NCBI RefSeq assembly: GCF_001043915.1
Contig: NZ_LABX01000175.1
Location: 1-55,346 of the forward strand
Origin: Methylobacterium aquaticum
GTDB lineage: Bacteria; Pseudomonadota; Alphaproteobacteria; Rhizobiales; Beijerinckiaceae
DNA: 55,346 nucleotides
Reading direction: 5' to 3'
The first letter of the stretch is position 1; each line of letters starts with the position of its first letter. This document shows positions 1-8,700 of the stretch, one piece after another. A program made the translations under genes and the position numbers. The notes below the pieces were generated by a model. That model saw only the letters and a list, made by a program, of their open reading frames with translations, was not told the origin of the DNA and ran no database searches.

Positions 1-10
1 CGGGTTCTCT

Positions 11-207
11 CCTCTCCCCGCGGGCGGGGAGAGGGATGGGTCCCCGTTCAGGGGACACATCGAGCCCGAAGGGCGGGGGGTGAGGGGGCATCTCCGGTTG
101 TGGCTCCTCCGGACCCACCCCCTCACCCTCGCTCCGGCTTTCGCCTGCGCTTGCCGCATCCCCGACAAGGGGGATGCGGCCCTCTCCCCGCCCGCGGGGA
201 GAGGGGA
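11..207. repeat. Long palindromic intergenic repeat downstream of hisS
   Basis: Two GC-rich hairpins bound the element. At 11-34 an 11-base arm starting CCTCTCCCCGC pairs with GCGGGGAGAGG, and at 181-204 a similar hairpin has CCTCTCCCCG against CGGGGAGAGG. Between them GGTGAGGGGG (about 79-88) faces CCCCCTCACC (about 116-126), so the whole unit can fold as one long palindrome. Related hairpins with the same CCTCTCC/GGAGAGG arms occur at 40409-40590, 45303-45331 and 45595-45617. It is probably a non-autonomous REP-like element. It lies past the 3' end of hisS and may also end its transcript. Confidence 0.6.
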
Positions 208-290
208 GAGGCCGCGCCATTCATTTTTTTTCCCGGACAGCCCTACGCCCGGGTAGAGGCGATACGATGGGTTGCGGCCGGGAAAGGCCC

Positions 291-1826
291 TCACCCAGCA
301 TAATGCCGCCCCAGCACCTCGCGCACCCGCGCCACCATCTCGTCCACCGGCACCGAGAACTGGGCCGGGCGGGCGGCCTTCCACTCGGCATTGCTGCCGA
401 TGGCATCCGCCGCCTTGGCGCCTTCGATCAGGTCCTTGATCTGGACTTCGCCCTTCTCCCGCTCGTCGCTGCCCTGGATGACGACGCAAGGCGCGCCGCG
501 GCGGTCGGCGTACTTCATCTGGGCCTTCATGCCGGAGGCGCCGAGATACAGCTCCGAGCGGATGCCGGCCTGGCGCAGACCCGCCACCAGCGCCTGGTAG
601 GCGGCGGTCTCCTCGCGGTCGAGCACCAGCACCACCACCGGACCGGGGGCGGCCTGGCCCGACACGATCGGGCTGCGGACCACCTGGAGGGCGGAGAACA
701 GGCGCGAGACGCCGACCGAGAACCCGGTCGCCGGGACCGGCTCGGAGCGGAAGCGGCCGACGAGGCCGTCATAGCGCCCGCCGCCGGCCACCGAGCCGAA
801 GCGCACGGTCTGGCCGTCCTCGTTGACGACCGGGAAGGTCAGCTCGGCCTCGAAGACCGGGCCGGTATAGTATTCGAGGCCGCGCACCACCGAGGGATCG
901 GCCCGCACCCGGTCGTGGCCGTAGCCCGCCGCCTCGCACAGCGTCATGATGGTGTGCAGCTCGGCGATGCCCTGGCGCCCGGTCTCGGACGCCCCGACGA
1001 CCTCGCTCCAGCCGCCGAAGAAGTTTTCCCAGAAGGCGAGGCGGTCGCCGCCCTCGGTGGGGCTCGCCTGGAACGAGACGTAGCGCAGGATGCGCTCGAT
1101 CGCCTCATCCGAGAGGCCGGCGCCCTTGGTGAAGTCGCCGCTCTCGTCCTTGCGGCCGGGGCCGAGCAGCAGGCTCACGCCGTCGGCACCCAGGCGGTCG
1201 AGCTTGTCGATCGCCCGCAGCACGGTGAGGCGCCGGCCGGCCTGGTCGTCGCCGCCGAGCCCGATCGCCTCCATCACGCCGTCGAGGACCTTGCGGTTGT
1301 TGACCTTCACCACGTAGTCGCCGCGGCCGATGCCGACCTTCTCCAGGGTGTCGGCGGCCATCATGCAGATCTCGGCATCCGCCGCGACGGTCGGGGCGCC
1401 GACGATGTCGGCGTCGAACTGCATGAACTGGCGGAAGCGGCCCGGGCCCGGCTTCTCGTTGCGGAAGACGTAGCCGGCGCGGTAGCTGCGATAGGGTTTG
1501 GGCAAGGCGTCGAAATGCTCGGCGACGTAGCGGGCGAGCGGCGCCGTCAGGTCGTAGCGCAGGGACAGCCAGGACTCGTCGTCGTCCTGGAACGAGAACA
1601 CGCCCTCGTTCGGCCGGTCGAGGTCGGGCAGGAACTTGCCGAGCGCCTCGGTGTACTCGATGAACGGGGTCTCCACCGCCTCGAAGCCGTAGAGTTCGAA
1701 GCTCTCGCGGATCTTGTCCAGCATCCGGTTGGTGGCGGCGATCTCGGCCGGCCCGCGGTCGACGAGGCCGCGCGGCAGGCGGGGCTTGAGGGTGGCGGCC
1801 TTCTCGGCCTTCGCGGACTTGGACAT
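291..1826 (-). CDS. hisS: Histidyl-tRNA synthetase
   Basis: This class II aminoacyl-tRNA synthetase charges tRNA-His with histidine in the cytoplasm. The 511-residue product shows the class II motif 2 region (YRAGYVFRNEKPGPGRFRQF), the histidine-specific RGLEYYTGPVFE motif and motif 3 (GFSVGVSRL), followed by a C-terminal anticodon-binding domain. It is longer than the roughly 420 residues of E. coli HisS, as is usual for the alphaproteobacterial form. The start is placed at MSKSAKAEKA; an in-frame start 20 codons upstream (1886) is possible but adds an unconserved-looking stretch. It is transcribed alone, with a palindromic repeat behind its stop codon. Confidence 0.95.
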   Translation of the reverse strand: MSKSAKAEKAATLKPRLPRGLVDRGPAEIAATNRMLDKIRESFELYGFEAVETPFIEYTEALGKFLPDLDRPNEGVFSFQDDDESWLSLRYDLTAPLARYVAEHFDALPKPYRSYRAGYVFRNEKPGPGRFRQFMQFDADIVGAPTVAADAEICMMAADTLEKVGIGRGDYVVKVNNRKVLDGVMEAIGLGGDDQAGRRLTVLRAIDKLDRLGADGVSLLLGPGRKDESGDFTKGAGLSDEAIERILRYVSFQASPTEGGDRLAFWENFFGGWSEVVGASETGRQGIAELHTIMTLCEAAGYGHDRVRADPSVVRGLEYYTGPVFEAELTFPVVNEDGQTVRFGSVAGGGRYDGLVGRFRSEPVPATGFSVGVSRLFSALQVVRSPIVSGQAAPGPVVVLVLDREETAAYQALVAGLRQAGIRSELYLGASGMKAQMKYADRRGAPCVVIQGSDEREKGEVQIKDLIEGAKAADAIGSNAEWKAARPAQFSVPVDEMVARVREVLGRHYAG

Positions 1827-1955
1827 CGGGTCTCGCAAGGACAGGAACGGGTCCGGCGCGGCCAGCTCCGTCACGGGGACGGGCACGGCGGGACGCGGAC
1901 GCAGGTTTCGCCGGGCTCTAGCCCATTTGCCGGCGGCTGCAAACCGATGCCTGCC

Positions 1956-3191
1956 TCACGCCTCCCGGGTCGCCAGCCAGCGCACCCGCGCCGCCTCCAG
2001 CCCCCACACGATGCCGAGCATCATGTAGACGTGGCGCCACTTCTCGATGTCGATCTGCACCGCCTGGAGAAAGAACATCAGCAGGGCCGGAAACACGATC
2101 TGGGCGTGGCGCCGGTAGGGCGTGTCCTGGCTCATCAGCCTAAAACCCACCCGGCTCGTCATCAGCACCAGGAACACGAAGGTGACGCCGCCGATCCAGC
2201 CGCCATTGGAGAAGGCGCCGATATAGGAATTGTGCGGCTCGAGGTTGAAGGTCCGGCGCCAGCGCAGCGGGCCCATGCCGAGGGGGTCCTCGATCAGCAT
2301 GCCGATGCCGCGCAGCTGGTTGCCGAAGCGGCCGGTCTCGCCCTCGTCGTAATCCTGGGTGACGGCGGCGCGCTTGGCGAAGGTCTCGCCGACGCTGCCG
2401 ACGGAGAGGAGCCCGACCAGGGCCACCGCGCCGAACCCCGCCGTGAGGGCGGCGAGCAGCACGATGCGGCGGCGTAAGCGCGGGGCGCTGGTGCGGTAGA
2501 GCATCAGCACCATCAGGCCGCTCACCACCAGGGTGCCGCCCCAGGAGCCGCGGGAGAACGACAGGAACACGCCGGCGAGCAGGATGAACAGGCCGAGGCC
2601 CGACAGGAGCGGGCGCCGGGCGCGGCCGGTGAGCAGGTTGTGCATCAGGTAGAGCGCGCCGAGGGTCAGAAACGACCCGAACACGTTCGGATCCTGGAAC
2701 GTGCCCGAGGCGCGGCCATACATGCTGAACAGCTTCTCGTTGCCGATCAGCTCGAGGTAGCCGCCGATGCCGAGGATGGCGCAGAACAGCGTGCTGGCGG
2801 TGTAGACCTTGAGGGCGGCCTCGACCCGGCGGTCGCTGTCGTCGGAGAAGAACAGCGTGAAGAAGATGCCCGTGACCGCGAGGTAGCCGAGTTGCACCGT
2901 CCAGACCGCCGGCAGGTCCTCGTCGAGATAGGGGATCAGCGCGACCACCGTCGCCGCGACGAAGGCGAGGAGAATGATGACGACGGGGATCGCGCCCCGG
3001 TACAGCCGCACGCCGAGCAGGACCCAGAGCACGATCGTCGGGATCGCCACGATGTCGTAGGGCGAGGTGTCCGAGAAGGCGAAGCAGGCGAAGAAGATGA
3101 ACGCCGCCATCAGGACATGGCCGAAGCCGCGCAGCAGATGGAGGAACGGCACCGCCGCGAGGTCGCGGCGCGGCAGGACGAACGTGGCCAT
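1956..3191 (-). CDS. O-antigen ligase / Wzy-like polysaccharide membrane protein
   Basis: This is a 411-residue polytopic inner-membrane protein with about ten hydrophobic segments. The features of the O-antigen ligase (Wzy_C) family are visible: an FLSFSRGSWGG stretch in the middle and a late periplasmic-loop motif around LEPHNSYIGAF followed by a further membrane helix. Family members transfer or polymerise polysaccharide carried on undecaprenyl pyrophosphate at the outer face of the inner membrane. No glycosyltransferase or flippase gene lies next to it, so the polysaccharide cannot be named. The start has a GAAGAGG ribosome site about seven bases upstream. Ligase and polymerase cannot be told apart from sequence alone. 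Confidence 0.75.
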   Translation of the reverse strand: MATFVLPRRDLAAVPFLHLLRGFGHVLMAAFIFFACFAFSDTSPYDIVAIPTIVLWVLLGVRLYRGAIPVVIILLAFVAATVVALIPYLDEDLPAVWTVQLGYLAVTGIFFTLFFSDDSDRRVEAALKVYTASTLFCAILGIGGYLELIGNEKLFSMYGRASGTFQDPNVFGSFLTLGALYLMHNLLTGRARRPLLSGLGLFILLAGVFLSFSRGSWGGTLVVSGLMVLMLYRTSAPRLRRRIVLLAALTAGFGAVALVGLLSVGSVGETFAKRAAVTQDYDEGETGRFGNQLRGIGMLIEDPLGMGPLRWRRTFNLEPHNSYIGAFSNGGWIGGVTFVFLVLMTSRVGFRLMSQDTPYRRHAQIVFPALLMFFLQAVQIDIEKWRHVYMMLGIVWGLEAARVRWLATREA

Positions 3192-3489
3192 CGGGCGCCT
3201 CTTCGGGTGACGACGCCCGGGAGATTAGCGGCGGATGGTGTGCGCGGGCTGAAGCGACATGGTGAACGAAGTCGAAACGGACTGATCGGATCGTATCACC
3301 AAAGTGCCCGGCCCGTCCGGGGCCTGGACCGGCTGCGTCACCATGCTGTCGATCGGGCAGGCCCCAAAACAGCGCGGCCCCGCCGCGGAACGCACGACGG
3401 GGCCGGATACTCGGGAGAGCCGGTACGCAACTTGGCTCCCCAGGAGAATGGCGCGACGACATGAATCCTTCGTCAACGCCGCCGGCGGA
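3192..3489. other. Intergenic region without a confident gene
   Basis: About 300 bases lie between the O-antigen-ligase-like gene and the transporter gene, both on the minus strand. A minus-strand frame stays open across 3225-3590, but it overlaps the transporter's 3' end and has no convincing start or family resemblance. The segment 3236-3345 is less GC-rich and probably holds the promoter of the downstream membrane-protein gene. I saw no terminator with a T run. Confidence 0.4.
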
Positions 3490-4524
3490 TCAGCGTGCCG
3501 CCAGCTTCGCGGCGGGCGCGAGGCCGGTCCTGGCCGTCCCCTCCCCGTCGGCGGGCCGCGCCGGGGGGCGGGCGGCGTAGCGGCGGGCAAGCGCGGCGCA
3601 GGCCATGAGCTGAACCTGGTGGAACAGCATCAGGGGCAGCAGGATGCCGCCGACATCCTGGCCGTCGAAGATCACGTTCGCCATCGGCACGCCCGAGGCC
3701 AGGCTCTTCTTCGAGCCGCAGAACACGATGGTGATCTCGTCCTCCTTCGCGAAGCCGAGGAGGCGGCTCGCCGCGGTCGTGATCGACAGCACGGTGGCGA
3801 GGAGCACGAGGTCGACGACCAGCATGGTGGCCAAAGCCGGCAGGGGCGTGCGGCTCCACAATCCTGTCGTCACCGCATGGCTGAAGGCGATGTAGACGAT
3901 GAGCAGGATCGAGCCGCGATCGACCACCATGGTCAGGGGCTTGTGCCGGCTCAGCCACGGGCCGAGGCGCGGTTGCAGCAGCTGGCCGACCGCGAAGGGC
4001 AGCAGCAGCTGGGCCATGATCTTGCCGACCGCCCCCCAGTCGAAGCCGTGATGCTGGCCCTGCGTGCTGAGCAGCACCGTGAGGAGCAGCGGCGTGATGA
4101 ACATGCCGAGGATGTTCGAGGCCGAGGCCGAGCAGATCGCCGCCGGCACGTTGCCGCCCGCCACCGACGTGAAGGCGATGGAGGATTGCACGGTCGAGGG
4201 CAGCACGCAGAGGAAGAGGACGCCCGCGGCGAGCGCCGGGGTCAGCAGGGCCGGGCTGAGCAGGCCGGCGGCGAGGCCGAGGATCGGGAACAGCACGAAG
4301 GTCGAGGCGAAGACCACGAGGTGCAGGCGCCAATGCACCAGGCCGGCGAGCGCCGTCTGCCGGTCGATGCGGGCGCCGTGCAGGAAGAACAGGAGCGCGA
4401 TCATGCCGTCGGCGAAGACGCCGAGCCACTCGGCCGCCCGGTCCTGGACCGGCAGGACGCTGCCGAGGATCAGGGCGCCGACGATCATCAGCGTGAAGGT
4501 GTCGGGTCGGAAGCGGGAGAGCAT
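3490..4524 (-). CDS. Bile acid:sodium symporter family transporter (SBF-like)
   Basis: This 344-residue protein has about nine to ten hydrophobic helices and matches the SBF-like (YfeH-type) branch of the bile acid:sodium symporter family. Recognisable stretches are LPSTVQSSIAFTSVAGGN in the middle and FCGSKKSLASGVPMAN near the C terminus, the two regions that form the ion site in this fold. Substrates of this branch are mostly unknown organic anions, taken up with sodium. The start is the ATG giving MLSRFRPDTF; a TTG seven codons upstream is less likely. It is divergent from the LysR gene at 4673, which probably controls it. Confidence 0.85.
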   Translation of the reverse strand: MLSRFRPDTFTLMIVGALILGSVLPVQDRAAEWLGVFADGMIALLFFLHGARIDRQTALAGLVHWRLHLVVFASTFVLFPILGLAAGLLSPALLTPALAAGVLFLCVLPSTVQSSIAFTSVAGGNVPAAICSASASNILGMFITPLLLTVLLSTQGQHHGFDWGAVGKIMAQLLLPFAVGQLLQPRLGPWLSRHKPLTMVVDRGSILLIVYIAFSHAVTTGLWSRTPLPALATMLVVDLVLLATVLSITTAASRLLGFAKEDEITIVFCGSKKSLASGVPMANVIFDGQDVGGILLPLMLFHQVQLMACAALARRYAARPPARPADGEGTARTGLAPAAKLAAR

Positions 4525-4618
4525 GGCGGGCCGGAGGGTCTGCAAGGGTCTCTGGAAGGGTCCGGTCTCCCTAACCGGCCGGCGCCCGGATGGGTACGCA
4601 AGGCGCCAGGATTACAGT

Positions 4619-4635
4619 TATCGTGAAATGCGATA
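4619..4635. promoter_or_regulatory. Candidate LysR-type operator
   Basis: A dyad TATCG-N7-CGATA lies in the divergent gap between the transporter start (4524) and the LysR start (4673). Its 17-base length and T/A ends fit the T-N11-A style of LysR binding sites. The position suits joint control of both genes. The dyad is short, so this is a candidate only. Confidence 0.35.
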
Positions 4636-4672
4636 GCCTGATCATCGCTCATGCAGGATGCGGAGGGCCGGA

Positions 4673-5524
4673 GTGACACGCCTGATCGATCCCGTGCTGC
4701 TGCGCACCCTGGCGGCGGTGGTGCGCAGCCGCAGCTTCAGCCGGGCGGCCGAGCAGCTCGGCCTCGGCCAGTCGACGGTGAGCCAGCACATCCAGCGCCT
4801 GGAGGCGCAGACCGGCCATCGGCTCGTGGCCCGGGACACCCATTCGGTGGCGCTGACCCCGGAGGGCGAGACGGTCCTAGGGTTCGCCCGCACGGTGCTC
4901 GACGCGCATGAGCGGCTGGAGCGGGCGCTGTCCGGCGGCCCGGTGCGGGGCAAGGTGCGGTTCGGCGCCTCGGAGGATTTCGTGCAGAGCCGGCTGTCGG
5001 AGGTCTTACGCGATTTCCGCGAGTCCTATCCGTCGGTGGACCTGGAACTGAGCGTGGCGCTCACGGGCTTCCTCCACGACGCGCTGGCGCGGGGCGAACT
5101 CGACCTCGTGCTCGGCAAGCGCCATGTCGGCGAGACGCAAGGGATGCTGGTGCGGCGCGACCGGCTGGTCTGGGTCGGGCTCCCCACCGCCCTGCCGGAG
5201 CGGGGCGAGCCGGTGGCGCTGGCGAGCTTCCCGGCCCCCAGCATCACCCGGGCGGTGGCGCTGGCGGCGCTGACGCAGGAGGGCCGGGCCTTCCGCATCA
5301 CCTGCACTTGCGCCAGCCTCAGCGGCCTGCGGGCCGCGGCTTTGGCCGGCGTCGGCCTGATGGCGCAGCCCCGCAGCCTGATCCCGGACGGGTTGCAGGA
5401 ACTGGCGCATCCCGACCTGCCGCGGCTGGCCGATGTCGAGTTCGTGCTGTCCGGCCCGGGGCTCCACCGGGAGCCGAGCCGGGCGCTGGCGCACCAGATC
5501 CTGAACGCGGACATCTGGGATTGA
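4673..5524 (+). CDS. LysR family transcriptional regulator
   Basis: The product is a 283-residue LysR-type regulator. An N-terminal winged helix-turn-helix (FSRAAEQLGLGQSTVSQHIQ) is followed by a linker helix and a periplasmic-binding-protein-like effector domain from about residue 90. The GTG at 4673, preceded by GGAGGG at a good distance, gives a start typical of the family; an ATG 15 bases upstream has a poorer ribosome site. It is divergent from a bile-acid-symporter-type transporter, an arrangement that usually means the regulator controls the transporter and itself. The effector is unknown. Confidence 0.9.
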   Translation: MTRLIDPVLLRTLAAVVRSRSFSRAAEQLGLGQSTVSQHIQRLEAQTGHRLVARDTHSVALTPEGETVLGFARTVLDAHERLERALSGGPVRGKVRFGASEDFVQSRLSEVLRDFRESYPSVDLELSVALTGFLHDALARGELDLVLGKRHVGETQGMLVRRDRLVWVGLPTALPERGEPVALASFPAPSITRAVALAALTQEGRAFRITCTCASLSGLRAAALAGVGLMAQPRSLIPDGLQELAHPDLPRLADVEFVLSGPGLHREPSRALAHQILNADIWD

Positions 5525-5546
5525 TGCCGTGCCCGGATGATGGGGG

Positions 5547-5861
5547 TCAGTACCCGATGGCGCCGCGCTTGAAGCCGAAGCCCGGGATCTCGCAGCCGCA
5601 GGAGCTGTTGAGGGGAGCCGGCCGGGTCGGGCAGTTGCCGCGGGCGGTGACGCAGACCCGGCCGATGCGGCCGCCATACTCGCGGTAGCCCGGCCGGTCG
5701 TAATCGTGGCGGCGGGACCGCGGGCGCTCGTCGTCGTAGCGCTCCTCGTAGCGGCGGCGCGGGCGCTCGTCGTCATAGCCGTAGCCGTACTGCGCGAAGG
5801 CGGGCGCGACGCCGAGGCCGAGGGTCAGGGCGGCCAGGGCCGCGGTCATCACGGTTCTCAC
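5547..5861 (-). CDS. Small secreted Arg/Tyr/Asp-rich protein
   Basis: The 104-residue protein has a clear signal peptide (hydrophobic to about residue 22, cleavage after APAFA). A low-complexity stretch follows, rich in Arg, Tyr, Asp and Glu with repeated DDERPRRR-like units, and then a short C-terminal part with three cysteines (RVCVTARGNC and CGCEIPGFG). The start is GTG, with GGAGA just upstream. It converges on the LysR gene. No family is recognised; similar tiny secreted proteins with a conserved Cys tail are frequent in Methylobacterium and are generally unassigned. Confidence 0.7.
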   Translation of the reverse strand: MRTVMTAALAALTLGLGVAPAFAQYGYGYDDERPRRRYEERYDDERPRSRRHDYDRPGYREYGGRIGRVCVTARGNCPTRPAPLNSSCGCEIPGFGFKRGAIGY

Positions 5862-6268
5862 GAATCTCTCCGTCGTTTCGGACGATGTGCCGGATCATTT
5901 CCGCCGGTCACGCTAGGCGTCCGCACATGAACGCCGGCTGAGGCGCTGCGGTGCCGTTGCGGCATATCGGAAATGCTGGGGAAATCCGACCCTGCCCGCG
6001 ATCCTCGCGGCGATCCTCGGGGCGATCCCGGCCGCGCGACGGTTGCCGTCGGCGGGGAGCGTCGCCACTTATACCAACGGCCGAAGATGCTGACGCATCC
6101 GGCCGTTGGCTCAATCTCGAATTTTCGATGCCAAGCCAGAGGCTTGGCGAAAATTCGAGAACGGCACCAAAGGTCGTTTCCAACGACCGTTGGTATTACG
6201 CCCAGTATCCATCCGACAGCGCGGGCCGGCCGCTCGACGGACCGGCCCCAAGCACAGGGACGCCGACA
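5862..6268. other. Intergenic region carrying palindromic repeat copy 1
   Basis: About 400 bases separate the divergent small secreted protein gene and the DUF2948 gene. The middle is occupied by the palindromic repeat at 6071-6196. The segment 5990-6030 shows a tandem-like GATCCTCGCGGCGATCC region. The 70 bases from 6199 to 6268 hold the ribosome site AGGGA for the gene at 6269. No gene is evident. Confidence 0.5.
6071..6196. repeat. Structured palindromic repeat family B, copy 1
   Basis: This 126-base unit has perfect 10-base terminal inverted repeats, ATACCAACGG and CCGTTGGTAT. Inside are three hairpins in order: CAACGGCCG with CGGCCGTTG around a GACGCAT loop; GCCAAGCC with GGCTTGGC, flanked by AATTTTCG and CGAAAATT; and GGTCGTT with AACGACC around TCC. 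Copy 2 at 23637-23761 has the same architecture and copy 3 at 45423-45579 a diverged version. It is probably a MITE- or REP-like non-autonomous element. Confidence 0.8.
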
Positions 6269-6733
6269 GTGAAGGACGCGGAGATGGAGCTGCTGAAGCT
6301 CGCTGCCCTCGACGCCGACGATCTCGCGGTCATCTCGACTCACCTCCAGGATGCGGTCCTTCGGACCGGAGACCTCGCCTACCTGCCCCGGGAGCGCCGC
6401 TTCGCTCTGGTGGCGCGGCGCTTCGACTGGGAATGCCCCGACGGTGCCCCGCCACGGCGGCGGCTGACCGGCCTGCATTTCGAGCGGGTGCTCGCCGTGC
6501 GCTGCCGCAACATTTCTCGCGACGAGCCCGATGCGCCGCTCGAACTCCTCGCCATCACCTTCGAGCCGGGCGAGGCGCCCTCCGGCACCGCCACCCTGGT
6601 CTTCTCCGGCGGCGGCGCGATCCGGCTCGACCTCGAATGCATCGAGGCGGCGATGAAGGACCTGGGTCCGGTCTGGCAGGCCGAGAGCAAGCCGGTTCAT
6701 GCCGCCCTGGACTTGCCCCTCGACGCGGCGTGA
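6269..6733 (+). CDS. DUF2948 family protein
   Basis: This 154-residue soluble protein of unknown function matches the alphaproteobacterial DUF2948 family, which is commonly found directly upstream of hisD as here. It shows the alternating strand pattern of the family (LPRERRFALVARRFDWE, LHFERVLAVRCRNI, LELLAITFEPG, GGAIRLDLECIEAAMKDLG). The GTG at 6269 has AGGGA about nine bases upstream; an ATG at 6284 is the alternative. It precedes hisD by about 80 bases and is probably co-transcribed with it, although no biochemical link to histidine synthesis is known. Confidence 0.8.
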   Translation: MKDAEMELLKLAALDADDLAVISTHLQDAVLRTGDLAYLPRERRFALVARRFDWECPDGAPPRRRLTGLHFERVLAVRCRNISRDEPDAPLELLAITFEPGEAPSGTATLVFSGGGAIRLDLECIEAAMKDLGPVWQAESKPVHAALDLPLDAA

Positions 6734-6812
6734 ATTTTTTGGCAGTCGGCGGGCCTCGGATCGCTCCCTGAGATCGACCCTCCGTTCCGCCGACCACGAG
6801 ACCGGACACAGC

Positions 6813-8102
6813 ATGCAGCGCCTCGATTCCCGCGACCCCGATTTCGAGGCCCGGTTCACCCGCCTGCTTTCGGTCAAGCGCGAGGTGGCGGAGGATGTCG
6901 ACACGGCGGTGCGCGACATCATCCGGGACGTGGTGGAGCGCGGCGACGCGGCGCTGATCGACTTCACGACGCGCTTCGACCGGCTCGCCCTCACCCCCGA
7001 CACCATCCGGGTCTCGCCCGACGAGATCGACGCCGCGACCGCCGCCTGCTCGGGCGAAGCCCTCGACGCCCTGGTGCTGGCGAAGGAGCGGATTGAGACC
7101 TATCACCGCGCCCAGGTGCCGGCGGACCACCGCGAGACCGATGCCCTCGGGGTGACGCTGGGCTGGCGCTGGACCGCGCTCGAATCGGTCGGGCTCTACG
7201 TGCCCGGGGGCACCGCGAGCTATCCCTCCTCGGTGCTGATGAACGCGGTGCCGGCCAAGGTGGCGGGCGTGCCGCGGATCGCCATGGTGGTGCCGACGCC
7301 GGACGGGGTCACCAACCCGCTGGTGCTGGCCGCCGCGAAGCTCGCCGGCATCGACGAGGTGTTCCGGGTCGGCGGCGCGCAAGGAGTGGCGGCTCTCGCC
7401 TACGGCACGGCGACGATCAGGCCGGTCGCCAAGATCGTCGGGCCGGGCAACGCCTATGTGGCGGCGGCCAAGCGCCGGGTCTTCGGCCAGGTCGGCATCG
7501 ACATGATCGCCGGCCCGTCCGAGGTGCTGATCCTGGCGGACGCCTGCGCCAACCCCGACTGGGTCGCCGCGGACCTGCTCGCCCAGGCCGAGCACGACAC
7601 GGCCGCGCAAGCCATCCTGGTCACCGACAGCGATGCGCTGGCGGATGCCGTTGCGGCAGCTGTCGAGGGGCAGCTCAGGACCCTGCCGCGCACCGCGATC
7701 GCCACGGCGAGCTGGCGCGATTACGGCGCGATCGTGCGGGTCGAGCGGCTCGCCGACGCGATCCCGCTCGTCGACCGCCTCGCCCCCGAGCACCTGGAGA
7801 TCGAATCGGCCGACGCCGAGGATCTGGCGGCGCGGGTGCGCAATGCCGGGGCGATCTTCCTCGGCGCCCACACGCCGGAGGCGATCGGCGACTATGTCGG
7901 CGGCCCCAACCACGTCCTGCCGACCGCCCGCTCGGCCCGGTTCTCCTCCGGCCTCGGCGTGCTCGACTTCATGAAGCGGACCTCGCTCCTCTCCTGCACG
8001 CCGGAAGCCCTGCGGGCCTTGGGGCCCGCCGCGATCGCGCTCGGCCGCTCGGAGGGGCTGGACGGGCATGCCCGCTCGGTGGCGATCCGCCTGAACCTTT
8101 AA
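6813..8102 (+). CDS. hisD: Histidinol dehydrogenase
   Basis: HisD catalyses the last two steps of histidine synthesis, oxidising L-histidinol to L-histidine with two NAD+ through a zinc-dependent site. The 429-residue length is normal. Visible family signatures are GLYVPGGTASYPSSVLMNAV, GGAQGVAALAYGT, VGPGNAYVAAAKR and IDMIAGPSEVL in the N-terminal half, and GDYVGGPNHVLPT with the metal and substrate histidines later on. The start ATGCAGCGC at 6813 fits the family N terminus. It sits between DUF2948 and UPF0262 genes, a common alphaproteobacterial order; the other his genes are not in this window. Confidence 0.97.
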   Translation: MQRLDSRDPDFEARFTRLLSVKREVAEDVDTAVRDIIRDVVERGDAALIDFTTRFDRLALTPDTIRVSPDEIDAATAACSGEALDALVLAKERIETYHRAQVPADHRETDALGVTLGWRWTALESVGLYVPGGTASYPSSVLMNAVPAKVAGVPRIAMVVPTPDGVTNPLVLAAAKLAGIDEVFRVGGAQGVAALAYGTATIRPVAKIVGPGNAYVAAAKRRVFGQVGIDMIAGPSEVLILADACANPDWVAADLLAQAEHDTAAQAILVTDSDALADAVAAAVEGQLRTLPRTAIATASWRDYGAIVRVERLADAIPLVDRLAPEHLEIESADAEDLAARVRNAGAIFLGAHTPEAIGDYVGGPNHVLPTARSARFSSGLGVLDFMKRTSLLSCTPEALRALGPAAIALGRSEGLDGHARSVAIRLNL

Positions 8103-8207
8103 CCGATCCGAGTCACCCTGCCCTAGGTCCGGCTTGCGCGCGTGGCCGCGCTCGCCTCTGCTGCACGTCCTGTAAACGTCCGCGAGACGACTCGGGGAGG
8201 AGATCCG

Positions 8208-8696
8208 ATGGCGAGCGAGGCTCCCGATCCGCGACAGCGCCTGGCGGCGGTGACGCTCGACGAGGATTCGATCGGGCGCGGCAACCCCGACCAGGAGCAC
8301 GAGCGCGCCATCGCGATCTACGACATCCTGGAATCGAACCGCTTTCGCGTGGCCAATCACGAGGGCGGGCCCTACGCGCTGGCGCTCGGCCTCGTCGAGA
8401 ACAAGCTGTCCTTCGCGATCTCGACCGCCGACGGCCAGCCGGTGATGACCCATCTCCTGTCGCTGACGCCATTCCGAGGCGTGATCCGCGACTACGAGAT
8501 GATCTGCGACAGCTACTTCAAGGCGATCCGCACCGCCTCGCCGAGCCAGATCGAGGCGATCGACATGGGCCGGCGCGGGGTCCACAACGAGGCGTCGGAT
8601 CTGCTGCGCCAGCGCCTGGAGGGCAAGGTCGAGATCGACCACGACACCGCCCGCCGGCTGTTCACCCTGATCTTTGCCCTCCACTGGAAGGGCTGA
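8208..8696 (+). CDS. UPF0262 family protein
   Basis: This 162-residue conserved alphaproteobacterial protein has no assigned function. Its characteristic features are an N-terminal LAAVTLDEDSIGRGNPDQEH segment, a central LSLTPFRGVIRDYEMIC stretch and a DMGRRGVHNEASDLL motif near residue 130. The ATG at 8208 is preceded by a strong GGGAGGAG ribosome site. It lies about 100 bases after hisD and five bases ahead of the phosphatase gene. The hisD-UPF0262-LMW phosphatase order is widely kept in the class, suggesting a shared transcript. Confidence 0.88.
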   Translation: MASEAPDPRQRLAAVTLDEDSIGRGNPDQEHERAIAIYDILESNRFRVANHEGGPYALALGLVENKLSFAISTADGQPVMTHLLSLTPFRGVIRDYEMICDSYFKAIRTASPSQIEAIDMGRRGVHNEASDLLRQRLEGKVEIDHDTARRLFTLIFALHWKG

Positions 8697-8700
8697 CCCG

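Noticed and set aside
174..2477. A 767-codon plus-strand open frame
   Set aside because: It is antisense to hisS and the O-antigen-ligase-like gene. Long antisense frames are expected at this GC content, and the translation is a His/Ala/Gly/Asp-rich sequence with no family pattern.
3225..3590. A 121-codon minus-strand frame
   Set aside because: It overlaps the 3' end of the transporter gene, has no clear start or ribosome site, and resembles no family.
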